From Bacteroidales bacterium (lineage in GTDB: Bacteria > Bacteroidota > Bacteroidia > Bacteroidales > UBA932): 7,542 bases of DNA. Within the stretch, counting starts at the first letter, position 1, and every line of letters begins with the position of its first letter. Positions 1 to 7,223 of the stretch are shown piece by piece. The stretch is from assembly GCA_024689525.1 (NCBI GenBank), contig JAILDI010000072.1:1-7542 (forward strand), given 5' to 3'. A program made the position numbers and the translations under genes. Below the pieces are notes generated by a model that saw only the letters and a program-made list of their open reading frames with translations, had not been told where the DNA came from and searched no databases.

Positions 1-1
1 T

Positions 2-781
2 CCGTTCTGGGAGCTGTATTTCAAGCCTTCGACCGGCATACGTTCCGCAGGAAAGGCTATCCACGGCATCGCCATCCCTGCCAATGTCAGCAAGATCTAC
101 CGCACCTCCGAGCCTGACGGGGAGTACTACTACACCGACAGCAGCGACGAAAATTTCATAACAGAGTCGAATAACCTTCCTTCATGGATTACCTCCAACG
201 ACGAGTGGAAGAGTCTGCTATATTTCAGGGGAAAGCACTCCGCCCTGCTGAACACGTGCTGCCACGTGTACTGCAATGCCGGCCGCGGCAAGAGCTTCGA
301 GACCCTTCCTTTCCTGTTTTTCGTGGAGGATGCCCTGAAAAAGCCCAGTCTTGGCGAAAGCAACGAGATGAAGGACAGTTCCTATGAGCAGTTCCACACC
401 AGCTTCGACGCTGCCGGCAACGGACTTAATGCAAGGAGCGTTGACGGGGGATCCCTCACCGGCGAATACATGACGCCGTGGGTGCTTCCCACCGTCCATG
501 ATTTCAACTCCATCTTCATCGGTAAGGTGCCGGCCAATGTCGTGAACACCAATGACAGTCCGGACGTAGTCGAACGATGCAAGGTCTTTTCAAGGTCGAC
601 AAGAGTTCTCGGTGGTTCCGGGCAGACCTACGAGGGCATCAGATGGTGGCTCTCCAACGAGAATCCTTTTCAGCACGGACTCTGCCAGGGCAACATCACA
701 AACAATGGAAATGTCTTTTCTGTGTACTATACCGTAGGACACACCACCAGGGCTTACGTCCTTCCGATAAGGTATTTCTAG
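2..781 (+). CDS. Secreted Bacteroidales surface protein, C-terminal fragment (5' end outside window)
   Basis: The frame is open from the window edge to the TAG at 779-781 and gives 259 residues. The start and any signal peptide lie upstream, so localisation cannot be read. A GTG lies inside the frame at 266, but the frame is continuous and protein-like well before it (for example PFWELYFKPSTG and KAIHGIAIPANVSKIY), so I treat that GTG as an internal valine. The last part has EYMTPWVLPTVHDFNSIF followed about 60 residues later by GIRWWLSNENPFQHG and a final YVLPIRYF. The order of a 'LPT..-like' segment, a 'WLSNEN-like' segment and a terminal beta-strand recalls the C-terminal domains of Bacteroidales FISUMP or DUF4906-type surface proteins, but the similarity is weak. 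It lies 143 bases upstream of a lipoprotein of similar style on the same strand, and I see no terminator between them. The reading frame is secure; the family is a guess. Confidence 0.75.
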   Translation, partial: PFWELYFKPSTGIRSAGKAIHGIAIPANVSKIYRTSEPDGEYYYTDSSDENFITESNNLPSWITSNDEWKSLLYFRGKHSALLNTCCHVYCNAGRGKSFETLPFLFFVEDALKKPSLGESNEMKDSSYEQFHTSFDAAGNGLNARSVDGGSLTGEYMTPWVLPTVHDFNSIFIGKVPANVVNTNDSPDVVERCKVFSRSTRVLGGSGQTYEGIRWWLSNENPFQHGLCQGNITNNGNVFSVYYTVGHTTRAYVLPIRYF

Positions 782-889
782 AGTTATTTCGAACATTATC
801 CGGAAATTGGCCGTCAGGCAGGGTAGGCCGCCGGCAGGTATCACAATGGATCCGCAACCGGACACCGCAAGTAAATAGATTATTTTATT

Positions 890-897
890 TACATTTG
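890..897 (+). promoter_or_regulatory. Bacteroidetes-type -7 element before the 925 lipoprotein gene
   Basis: TACATTTG matches the TAnnTTTG element used by the primary sigma factor of Bacteroidetes. It would start transcription near 904, giving a leader of about 20 bases before the ATG at 925. No TTTG -33 element is found at the usual spacing, so only half of the promoter is visible. Read-through from the upstream gene is an alternative. Confidence 0.4.
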
Positions 898-924
898 TGT
901 CTGGTATAATGACTTTATGAAATT

Positions 925-2058
925 ATGAAGTGCAGGTTTCTTTTTTTACTGGCTGTAATTGCCGCCTTAGTATCTTGCAAGAAGGATGACATCCCCGGCG
1001 GTGCTCCGGAACCGGAGACCCCCGAAGACATGACCTGGCGTCTCGACAAGAACGGCACAGCCAACTGCTACATCGTTTCGGAAGACGGCGTATATCGTTT
1101 CCCCGCCGTGAAGGGCGACGGGACTGCGCTGGGCGGGACTCCCGAAACAGCAGAAGTCCTCTGGCGGTCTTATGGGGATTTCTTTTATCCCGGCTCTTAC
1201 GATATCGTCAATGCTTGCGCCCTCGAGGTGACCGACAGGGGACCGATGATCAAAATCATTATCCCGATGCCGCTGAAAAACGGTAACTTCCTGGTTGCCG
1301 CCAAGGATGCCGATGGCAAGATCCTGTGGTCGTGGCACATCTGGGTGTGCGGCGGCTTCGACCCGGAATCGACGGCGCAGGAATATTATGGCGGAGCCGG
1401 CAAGGTTATGGACCGTAATCTCGGCGCCCTGTCGGCCTCCCCTGGAGACGGCAAGGCATTAGGTCTCCTCTACCAGTGGGGGAGGAAGGACCCGTTCCTC
1501 GGCCCCGCCCTCAAAAACTCCAACAATCAGGCTTTTTCCGACACTTTCTGGCCGACCCCAGTTGCTTGCGGCGATGGGATAGACGGCGACTATGCCAGGG
1601 AGCACCCGATGACCTTCATTACCTCCTCCGTGGACGCCAACCACGGAGACTGGGATCATAACAGTCGGGATATAAGCCTTCGCTGGCTTCAGACCAAGAC
1701 GGTCAACGACCCCTGCCCTGCGGGCTGGAAGGTCTTTGAAGGAAGGGACAAGAGTCCCTGGTCCGTGGCTTACAACAGTCTTTCCGAGCCCAAGCCTACT
1801 GTTGTCTACGATGCATCGAATCGTGGATATAACTTCTCCGGCGTGTTCGGCGATGCGGAGACCATCTGGTATCCTTCCGCCGGCGATATAAACTACAGTA
1901 CCGGCAAACTTGAAGGTGTCGGCTCAACAGGTTGTATATACACCACCCGGACGGCGGACTATAAAGCCGGTTACGTCGGATTTGATTCCTCCGCCTGGTA
2001 TACCACCCTGGAAGACTGTCGCGGCTACGGCCTCTCCATCCGCTGCGTGAAGGAATAA
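925..2058 (+). CDS. FISUMP-like domain lipoprotein (putative surface adhesin or fimbria-associated protein)
   Basis: This is an intact 377-residue protein. Residues 1-18 form a lipoprotein signal peptide with lipobox LVSC (Cys18). The following KKDD is charged like the lipoprotein export signals that send Bacteroidetes lipoproteins to the cell surface, so an outer-membrane, outward-facing location is likely. Residues 40-140 form a beta-rich domain with NGTANCYIV, YRFPAVKG and AEVLWRSYG; this 'NCYIV...FPAVKG' pattern recurs in Bacteroidales fimbrillin-like and tip proteins. Residues 160-377 form a FISUMP-like domain with VMDRNLGA (161-168), LLYQWGRKDPF (181-191), NDPCPAGWKV (261-270) and a terminal GYGLSIRCVKE. 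Such domains often end Bacteroidales surface adhesins; the ligand is unknown. The ATG at 925 is chosen because it opens directly onto the signal peptide. There is no Shine-Dalgarno sequence, as usual in this phylum. A strong terminator begins 18 bases after the stop. The lipoprotein call is firm; the adhesin role comes from family resemblance. Confidence 0.88.
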   Translation: MKCRFLFLLAVIAALVSCKKDDIPGGAPEPETPEDMTWRLDKNGTANCYIVSEDGVYRFPAVKGDGTALGGTPETAEVLWRSYGDFFYPGSYDIVNACALEVTDRGPMIKIIIPMPLKNGNFLVAAKDADGKILWSWHIWVCGGFDPESTAQEYYGGAGKVMDRNLGALSASPGDGKALGLLYQWGRKDPFLGPALKNSNNQAFSDTFWPTPVACGDGIDGDYAREHPMTFITSSVDANHGDWDHNSRDISLRWLQTKTVNDPCPAGWKVFEGRDKSPWSVAYNSLSEPKPTVVYDASNRGYNFSGVFGDAETIWYPSAGDINYSTGKLEGVGSTGCIYTTRTADYKAGYVGFDSSAWYTTLEDCRGYGLSIRCVKE

Positions 2059-2076
2059 AATAATGGCCATGACAAC

Positions 2077-2107
2077 AAAAAAGCACCGCAAACTGCGGTG
2101 CTTTTTT
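2077..2107 (+). terminator. Strong intrinsic terminator of the 925-2058 gene
   Basis: This is a perfect 14-bp inverted repeat. The left arm (2077-2090) runs from six A to GCACCGCA, the loop is AAC, and the right arm TGCGGTGC runs into six T (2094-2107). The GC-rich core and flanking A and T tracts make it able to work in both directions. It separates the upstream genes from the broken barrel gene. Confidence 0.92.
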
Positions 2108-2116
2108 CCTTTCTTT

Positions 2117-2131
2117 GCGGAGAGAGCGAGA
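2117..2131 (+). repeat. 15-bp copy of the tRNA-Ser 3' end (candidate att site)
   Basis: GCGGAGAGAGCGAGA is identical, in the same orientation, to 7455-7469. There it covers the base after the tRNA, the discriminator, the 3' acceptor strand, one T-stem arm and the first T-loop base of the minus-strand tRNA-Ser. Integrases that target tRNA genes leave exactly this kind of partial duplication at the far end of the inserted segment. Both copies are seen directly; the att interpretation is inference, as no integrase gene lies between them. Confidence 0.45.
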
Positions 2132-2151
2132 AGCCGTTAACTTTACGAAGA

Positions 2152-2183
2152 GGCTTTGCTGCTTTTGCAGTGAAGCCTTTATT
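2152..2183 (+). other. Stem-loop overlapping the putative promoter of the barrel gene
   Basis: Eleven paired positions (2152-2162 with 2167-2177, two of them G-U) enclose a TTTT loop and are followed by TTTATTTTT. In RNA this would resemble an intrinsic terminator, perhaps a second one in tandem behind 2077-2107. In DNA the left arm contains the TTTG of a possible -33 element and the T-tract contains the -7 element. The structure is visible; which role applies is unresolved. Confidence 0.4.
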
Positions 2184-2187
2184 TTTG
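2155..2187 (+). promoter_or_regulatory. Bacteroidetes-type promoter for the broken barrel gene
   Basis: TTTG at 2155-2158 and TATTTTTG at 2180-2187 match the -33 TTTG and -7 TAnnTTTG elements, with 21 bases between them (the usual distance is near 19-21). Transcription would start near 2194, about 33 bases before the ATG at 2227. A short hairpin (TCGGA, six A, TCCGA, 2196-2211) would then lie in the leader close to the start codon. Confidence 0.5.
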
Positions 2188-2226
2188 TCGCTTTCTCGGA
2201 AAAAAATCCGAAATTAGCAGTTTGTA

Positions 2227-3804
2227 ATGAGGCGGTTGGTAAATATCCTTGTTAGTGTCGTTCTTGTGATGGCAGGGATAGGGAATGCCCGCGCCCAGGA
2301 GCAGACGTCTCCGCATCGGAAGAAGGGGCAATGGTCGGCCACCCTGGACGTTTCCGGGGGATTCGGCTGGATGCGCGGTATCCGGCATGATGTATTCGAA
2401 GATATGTATCCCAAATATCTGTACCACGTTCTCGGAAAGGGGGATGTCAGCCTATCATACAAGAGTCCGGAATTCCTTTGGAGTGCCAGTCTGAACGGCC
2501 ATTATGAGCAGACGCAGGCCAATCGTTACCATTTTGACCTGAATATGGCGGATCCGGAGAAAGTTGCCATGAAGACGGTGGTCAAAATGAGTGGTACCAG
2601 ACCTTCCGGTGGGGTTTTCAGAACCGATTTTTCTTGGTTGCCCAAGCTGGGGGCCCGTTATGATCTCTGGCTCAAATATGATCTCAAAATAGATGGCAGC
2701 TCAGACAACGTAATGAATGCTGAGGCAATGAGTCTGGATTATACGGTTGAAAAGTCTTCCCGGCAACGGCATGGCGTGTCGATGGGATTCGGTTTCCGGG
2801 AGGAAGCACAAACTGTTTTTGGATGGCGGACTGCGGTACAAATCCGGGTATACGCTTGATGAAAACAAGGGCTCGAACATGGATCCGGTGACGCAGGAAT
2901 GGCGGGACTCCACCGCATTATGTGAGAATTTCTTTTTCTATGCCATTCAGGCAGAGCCCTATGTGTCAGGAGATTATCAATACCGGAAACTGAGGGCTCA
3001 TTTTGATTATGCTTTGCAGGTATATGCAAGGCAGATTACAAACGAGTCCCATGATGACAAATTGAGCCTGGTGAAACCGCATGTCGTAGGGCACTCTTCC
3101 CTGACGTGGGATATCAAGTCCATGCACCGGCTTGAACTCAGCAACACGTTGTCCGTCAATCATCCTTCGTACCTTCAGGTATGTAAGTTTGAGCGGACCG
3201 GAACCTATGTCAACCAACTCTGGCAGGGTAATCCGGGACTGAGATCCGTGACTACCGCTTCGGTAGGCCTGAGCTACATCTTCTTATGCCCGCAAGTTGA
3301 ATGAGGTGGACCAGACTTACTCCATCACCCCCGATAGACGGACGTGAGTATAAGGTCTTTACCTGGCAGAACGCATCGGACAGTCATATCGCGGACGCGT
3401 CCGGGGCGGTGACCTGGCAGTCCAAGGTAGTCCGGCTAGGTATGGACGTACGTTTTAACCACACAACCAGGAAGGCGCGGTTCGAAGACAGGGTGCAGAA
3501 AGCCAGTGACTGGAGGATAAAAGTCGATGCGGCGGCACGGCTGGGCCATGGATGGAGCATCGGGGCTGACATGAATTACCGGAGCGATGTCGTCACGCTG
3601 CACACACTGATCAAATCTTACTGGACACTCAACGCGGGTGTCCGGAAGGATTTCAGAAAATGCTCACTATACCTGCAGGGGCGGGATTTGCTCGAACATA
3701 AGCAGGAAACGAGTTACGTCTCTGATGATGAAAAGGAAATGTGGGTGGAACAGGCTTTCCTCAACCGCCGTCTGATCGTTCTCGGATTTACCTGGCATAT
3801 CTGA
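2227..3804 (+). pseudogene. TonB-receptor-type outer-membrane beta-barrel gene, broken by three +1 frameshifts
   Basis: The reading begins with a clear signal peptide (MRRLVNILVSVVLVMAGIGNARA, cleavage before QEQ) and then continues as alternating beta-strands. The frame is lost three times, always by one extra base. The first is near 2810-2820 (frame 1 to 2, between FREEAQ and LFLDGGLRYKSGY). The second is at 3284 (frame 2 to 3, between GLSYIF and YARKLNEVDQTYSITPD). The third is at 3336 (frame 3 to 1, before DGREYKVFTWQNASD). Joined, it gives about 524 residues ending GFTWHI. LWQGNPGLRSVTTASVGLSYIF matches the 'GNPdL+P...L.YnF' barrel motif of Bacteroidetes receptors (outer-membrane beta-barrel family, resembling PF14905). 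The usual carboxypeptidase-like repeat and plug domain are absent: the barrel follows the signal peptide directly, and intact relatives are usually 700 residues or more. Sequencing error could mimic this, but the other genes in the window are undamaged. The strict frames run 2227-2859, then a frame-2 segment to 3304, then 3301-3804. The encoded product is probably non-functional. Confidence 0.8.
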
Positions 3805-3823
3805 CAAGAGAAAGCCCCCGTTC

Positions 3824-3839
3824 ACGGGTCACATCCCGT
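3824..3839. other. Short hairpin between the convergent barrel and PA-lipoprotein genes
   Basis: ACGGG (3824-3828) and CCCGT (3835-3839) can pair around a six-base loop in the 70-base gap between the two convergent stops. There is no T tract on either strand, so it is at best a weak or Rho-assisted termination point. No better terminator is visible in this gap. Confidence 0.2.
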
Positions 3840-3874
3840 CCGTCCGGCATAAAGACGAAGAACAGAGTGATCTC

Positions 3875-5203
3875 TTATTCCGCGGATGAGAAAGATACTG
3901 TCGTGGCGGTTTTGAGAATTTCTTCCGCGTATTGGGGTATAGCGCCGAACGGCAAGTCTTCTCCTTCGAGGACGGGGAAGATGTTTATGTTCGAGGTATT
4001 GATACACAATACGCCATCCGCACCGGCATTCGCAGCATTCTGCAGCTTGTCCGTGAAAGTGTTCTGTCCTCGTTTGATTACTGCAATCTTTCCGTTCAGG
4101 TCGAGGCCGTTGAAATCCTCGGCAGTCCCGAAGGCATCCAGATATATAATGGGGACATTGGCGCCTTTTTCAAGGAAGGCTTGCTGTGTGGATGAATAGG
4201 TATCATTGATCCATACGGGGAAACTTTTTCCGGCAGCGGTAGCAATCAGGGGAGAAGACCATTTCTTGTTCATCCTGACCGGAGTGGAAAGCGGAGTGAA
4301 GACGAAAGGGATTGTCTGCTGGACAGTTCCTTCCTCATCATATTTGTTTCGTATACCTACCAGATATCCTCCCAGCGAGAAACGGTTTTCGATTTCAAAT
4401 CGTTGCCCGGAAATGGTTTCCAACTCCAATTTCGCGTCCGAAACTTCAGAGAGTTCCGTCTCGTTCTGGTCGGTGTAATCAACGGATTCCGGGATTTCTG
4501 CCGTCACGAAAGAATACCCCGTTTCACTTGTCCCTTGCCATCCAGCCGCCGTGCCTTCCGGAGTATTGATGGTAAGAACGAGTGCTTTTCCTTTTTCGGC
4601 GACCCCAAAGTCGCATACTGCCGAGGTACCGTCAAAGACAGATGTATAGATCCATTGTTTGCCGCCAAGGGAAAAGCCCGGAGAAAAAAGGGCTTCACGA
4701 CGTTGGAATTTCGCGTTGAAATAGTAGGTGGATGATTCTTTTTGTAAAGATTCGCGAATGGTTTCCAGGGCGCTTTCCGGCAGAATACCGACAGGAATTT
4801 CTTTGAAAAAAGAATAATCTTCAGCGCTCAGTTCCTTGTCCGTAACGGCCAGAAGGCACATACCCTTCTTCGGGATAGCCATATCGTATGCCTCCTGCAA
4901 AGATAAGTCGCCAAGACGGACGCATATCGGGAATCTGTAACCGTCAAAAATCTCGAGCGCATTGATGTCGTCTTCCGTGAAAAGGATGTCGAGTTCCTCA
5001 TAGGCCGCGATGGTGATGGCGTGGTTGATGTTGAAGGTCTTGATAGGGAAGGCCTTTTCTCCGATAACGAGATCGGTCACCACCTCGGGCAGGACGAACG
5101 GTTCTTTTTCCCGGCCATTATCGTCCGGACTTGTTTTGTCGCAAGAGAGGAGAGCAAGCGGTGTTAGAAGTGCCTCCAGACAGAGATGGAAAATTTTTTT
5201 CAT
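3875..5203 (-). CDS. Lipoprotein with C-terminal protease-associated (PA) domain
   Basis: This is an intact 442-residue protein. Residues 1-21 form a lipoprotein signal peptide with lipobox LLSC (Cys21), followed by DKTSPDDN. Residues about 40-310 are of unknown family, mixed and beta-rich; GFSLGGKQWIYTSVFDGTSAVCDFG lies at about 176-200. The C-terminal part contains a PA domain: LNGKIAVIKRG at 369-379, then TFTDKLQNAANAGADGVLCIN (382-402), then the strand pair with GAIPQYAEEILK (420-431). PA domains are non-catalytic modules usually inserted in or attached to subtilisin-like (S8), M28 or other peptidases, where they affect substrate access. Here the protein stops about 40 residues after the PA core and no catalytic triad or zinc motif is seen, so it is probably a binding protein rather than a protease. 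The ATG at 5203 opens directly onto the signal peptide. It runs in the same direction as the 6887-5295 gene, 91 bases downstream of it, with its own -7 element. The PA call is good; the function is unknown. Confidence 0.87.
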   Translation of the reverse strand: MKKIFHLCLEALLTPLALLSCDKTSPDDNGREKEPFVLPEVVTDLVIGEKAFPIKTFNINHAITIAAYEELDILFTEDDINALEIFDGYRFPICVRLGDLSLQEAYDMAIPKKGMCLLAVTDKELSAEDYSFFKEIPVGILPESALETIRESLQKESSTYYFNAKFQRREALFSPGFSLGGKQWIYTSVFDGTSAVCDFGVAEKGKALVLTINTPEGTAAGWQGTSETGYSFVTAEIPESVDYTDQNETELSEVSDAKLELETISGQRFEIENRFSLGGYLVGIRNKYDEEGTVQQTIPFVFTPLSTPVRMNKKWSSPLIATAAGKSFPVWINDTYSSTQQAFLEKGANVPIIYLDAFGTAEDFNGLDLNGKIAVIKRGQNTFTDKLQNAANAGADGVLCINTSNINIFPVLEGEDLPFGAIPQYAEEILKTATTVSFSSAE

Positions 5204-5234
5204 TTCGCAAAAAAGTTTGTCATTTTATCCTGTA

Positions 5235-5242
5235 CAAAAATA
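5235..5242 (-). promoter_or_regulatory. Bacteroidetes-type -7 element before the PA-lipoprotein gene
   Basis: On the minus strand this reads TATTTTTG, matching TAnnTTTG, 31 bases before the ATG whose first base is 5203. No TTTG is found at the -33 distance. It lies in the 91-base gap after the stop of the upstream gene and suggests at least partly independent transcription. Confidence 0.4.
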
Positions 5243-5294
5243 CTTATTCGCGGTCCCCCTCCCGAGAACAAGGCTTGTATCCGGTAAGGTTTAC

Positions 5295-6887
5295 CTATTC
5301 CACATCCTGGACCAGGCGGACGGGGTAACCGGACAAGCGCATACCGAATCCCGTAGAGAAACCAGATGCGTAATGCGCGGAAATGGGAGCCTGGTTTGTG
5401 GCCAGCCAATAGAAGAAAACCTCTTGATCTGTATTATTGTATTCACTTCCACGCTCGCCTGCAGCAGGCAAGAAGACACAGCCTGCTAAATCCAGCTTAG
5501 ACCAGTCATCGTCGGAGATGGCGACAGTAGTATAATCACCGCCATTTATTACATTTTTAATTGAGTCTGAAAGCCCTTCGGGATGAGAGTAGTTGTCCGG
5601 GAAAAGGATCATGCCTTTTACTCCGTGTACATTGCACTTCGTGTACTTATAAGTGTCGGACCGGCCCTGCGTAATATAAGTCCATTCTGAAGCTTCAAGT
5701 TTGCGCCATGTTCCGCCATAGTAGCGTCCTTCGGTGACAGGAACGCCCCAGTCTTTGAAGTTAGAGTTGAGGTATGGATTACCACCATTATCTATACCGT
5801 AAAAATCTGAAGCATTGTCAGTACTCCATTTGAAGAGGTCCACCGTACCGGGGTAACTGGAGAGCACGCCTGGAGTGTCAGTAAGGTGGGCATTGCCGGA
5901 GGCGTCGCCTATGTAATCCCACTGATGATTGGCAAAAGCCCAGGAGCAGGTTTTGTCGGCGGTAAGGGTACACTGCAGGTTGCCCCTGGAGAAATATACC
6001 TGGTCTCCGTTGCTGTTGATTGTGAACAGGCTGTTGACGGCGCCCAGGGGGGCCGATAGCTCTACGATGTCGGAAGCCTTGAAATTGACCGTTGCAATCT
6101 TGTTATGGTCGAGCGCCTTGGTGCCGGTAAAGGTCGCATAGTGTGAAGCATCATGGAAGAGCGTGACAGTTATGCTCTGTTCAGCAAAGGCGGGCAGCAC
6201 GACGTAGAGATCCTTTGTAGCGCCAGCATCGACAACGACCTTGGTTCCCAAATCGAGGGTGACGTCCTTATAACTATATTGACTACTAGTCATAGTAATG
6301 ACATCACTGTCGGTGCCTGTAATATTTTCAATCAGGCCATAGCCGCACAGGTAATAAGATCCTCCTTTTACCTTGATTGTGCTCAGCATAATTTCTTCGC
6401 TGCCATCGTTTGTGAAACGCACCCTGAGAAGAGCGCCAAGATTGTGGAAAGTGAGAGTCGTTGTTGTAGAGTAGGCCGCCATCGGGGCTTCGACAATCTG
6501 ATGGCCGGAGCTATCCTCTTTATAGGTCTGCACGTTATCCAAGAGAATAGTAGTTGAGGACGGACTCATGCCATTTCTTACGATGTCATAGGGATAGATA
6601 GCATAGTAATGATCGGCCTCCTGGACATTATAGAGTTTAGCGGTATTGCCGTTGACAATATCGATATCCTTGACTGTGTGGTTATCAGTAAGACCGTTCA
6701 CCGCAATCTCGTCACCGGCGGTCCACATAGGGTAGCGGGTGCCTGCATCGATATAGGTCTTGGTATCAGTTGCTATCTGCACACCAAGGGTAACTGTGGC
6801 AGGGGCGGCCGCTTCTTTTTTGCAGCCTGCGGCAATCATAGAGAAGGCTGCCAGTGCTATTACAAAATCAAAAGAGATATGTTTCAT
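5295..6887 (-). CDS. Fimbrillin-like / FISUMP-like two-part surface lipoprotein
   Basis: This is an intact 530-residue protein. Residues 1-22 form a lipoprotein signal with lipobox AAGC (Cys22) and then KKEAAAPA, so it is lipid-anchored and exported. Residues about 30-272 look like a Bacteroidales fimbrillin-type (Mfa-like) domain: TKTYIDAGTRYPMWTAGDEIAV (43-64), YYAIYPYDI (94-102), LTFHNLGALLRVRF (145-158) and a closing KIATVNFKASD (263-273). Residues about 280-530 are a FISUMP-like domain: DQVYFSRGNLQ (295-305), WAFANHQWDYIGDA (316-329), WRKLEASEWTYITQGR (394-409), NVHGVKGMILFPDNY (419-433), CVFLPAAGERG (470-480) and a terminal GYPVRLVQDVE. This arrangement fits an adhesin or accessory fimbrial protein; its ligand cannot be read. 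The frame extends upstream to an ATG at 6968, but the ATG at 6887 is chosen because only it places the signal peptide at the N terminus. No convincing promoter or ribosome-binding site was found upstream. An IS21-like end lies about 240 bases upstream. Confidence 0.88.
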   Translation of the reverse strand: MKHISFDFVIALAAFSMIAAGCKKEAAAPATVTLGVQIATDTKTYIDAGTRYPMWTAGDEIAVNGLTDNHTVKDIDIVNGNTAKLYNVQEADHYYAIYPYDIVRNGMSPSSTTILLDNVQTYKEDSSGHQIVEAPMAAYSTTTTLTFHNLGALLRVRFTNDGSEEIMLSTIKVKGGSYYLCGYGLIENITGTDSDVITMTSSQYSYKDVTLDLGTKVVVDAGATKDLYVVLPAFAEQSITVTLFHDASHYATFTGTKALDHNKIATVNFKASDIVELSAPLGAVNSLFTINSNGDQVYFSRGNLQCTLTADKTCSWAFANHQWDYIGDASGNAHLTDTPGVLSSYPGTVDLFKWSTDNASDFYGIDNGGNPYLNSNFKDWGVPVTEGRYYGGTWRKLEASEWTYITQGRSDTYKYTKCNVHGVKGMILFPDNYSHPEGLSDSIKNVINGGDYTTVAISDDDWSKLDLAGCVFLPAAGERGSEYNNTDQEVFFYWLATNQAPISAHYASGFSTGFGMRLSGYPVRLVQDVE

Positions 6888-7130
6888 AGTACAAATATTC
6901 AAAACGCGATTAATTCCATTCTTCCTCTTCATCATATGGGGTGGTTGCAGCGCTGCCATTAACCCCATTAACCAATGAGTTCAGGAATCCTTTATCTATA
7001 CAAACCGTTGCTATCCTTGATACAGGAGGGATGTAATTTTCTTTGTTACTTCTCGAAAACATAATTCTATATTTAATTTCTAACCTCGTTATTAAAATCG
7101 TGCGAAGTTAATCATTCTTTTGCGAAAAAC

Positions 7131-7223
7131 TGTCCGTTTCCGTAAACAGGGGGTCACTTTCGCATCGGATTGAGGGGGCCAGGTTAATTTCGGACGGAAG
7201 GGGTCACGCGCGCGGATTTTCCA
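7131..7223 (+). mobile_element. Orphan IS21-family-like end with three 25-bp repeats
   Basis: Starting with TGT at 7131, three units recur at an exact 25-base period: GGGGGTCA at 7149, GGGGGCCA at 7174 and AGGGGTCA at 7199. The first two each carry a CGGA a little further on (7166-7169 and 7191-7194). Multiple internal terminal repeats with a GGGGTCA-TTT-CGGA pattern and a TGT tip are characteristic of IS21-family ends, where the transposase IstA binds. No istA or istB coding sequence is present, and no second, inverted copy of the repeats exists in the window, so this would be a solitary remnant. If TGT is the outer tip, the lost body lay on the tRNA side. Assignment is from remembered family features. 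Confidence 0.45.

Noticed and set aside
967..1338. A 123-residue minus-strand open frame inside the 925-2058 gene.
   Set aside because: It is fully contained in a well-supported lipoprotein gene and lacks any domain-like pattern, so it is a shadow frame.
3741..4199. Plus-strand open frames across the minus-strand PA-lipoprotein gene, up to 152 residues.
   Set aside because: They oppose a gene with a clear signal peptide and PA domain and show low-complexity Ser/Arg-rich text typical of antisense frames.
6888..6968. Upstream extension of the 6887 gene to the ATG at 6968, adding 27 residues.
   Set aside because: The extra residues (MGLMAALQPPHMMKRK...) would place the lipoprotein signal peptide internally; the ATG at 6887 gives a normal signal and lipobox.
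6975..7064. A 29-residue plus-strand frame (MSSGILYLYKPLL...) in the gene-free interval.
   Set aside because: It has no promoter or ribosome-binding evidence and no recognisable motif, and such short frames are expected by chance in 570 bases.
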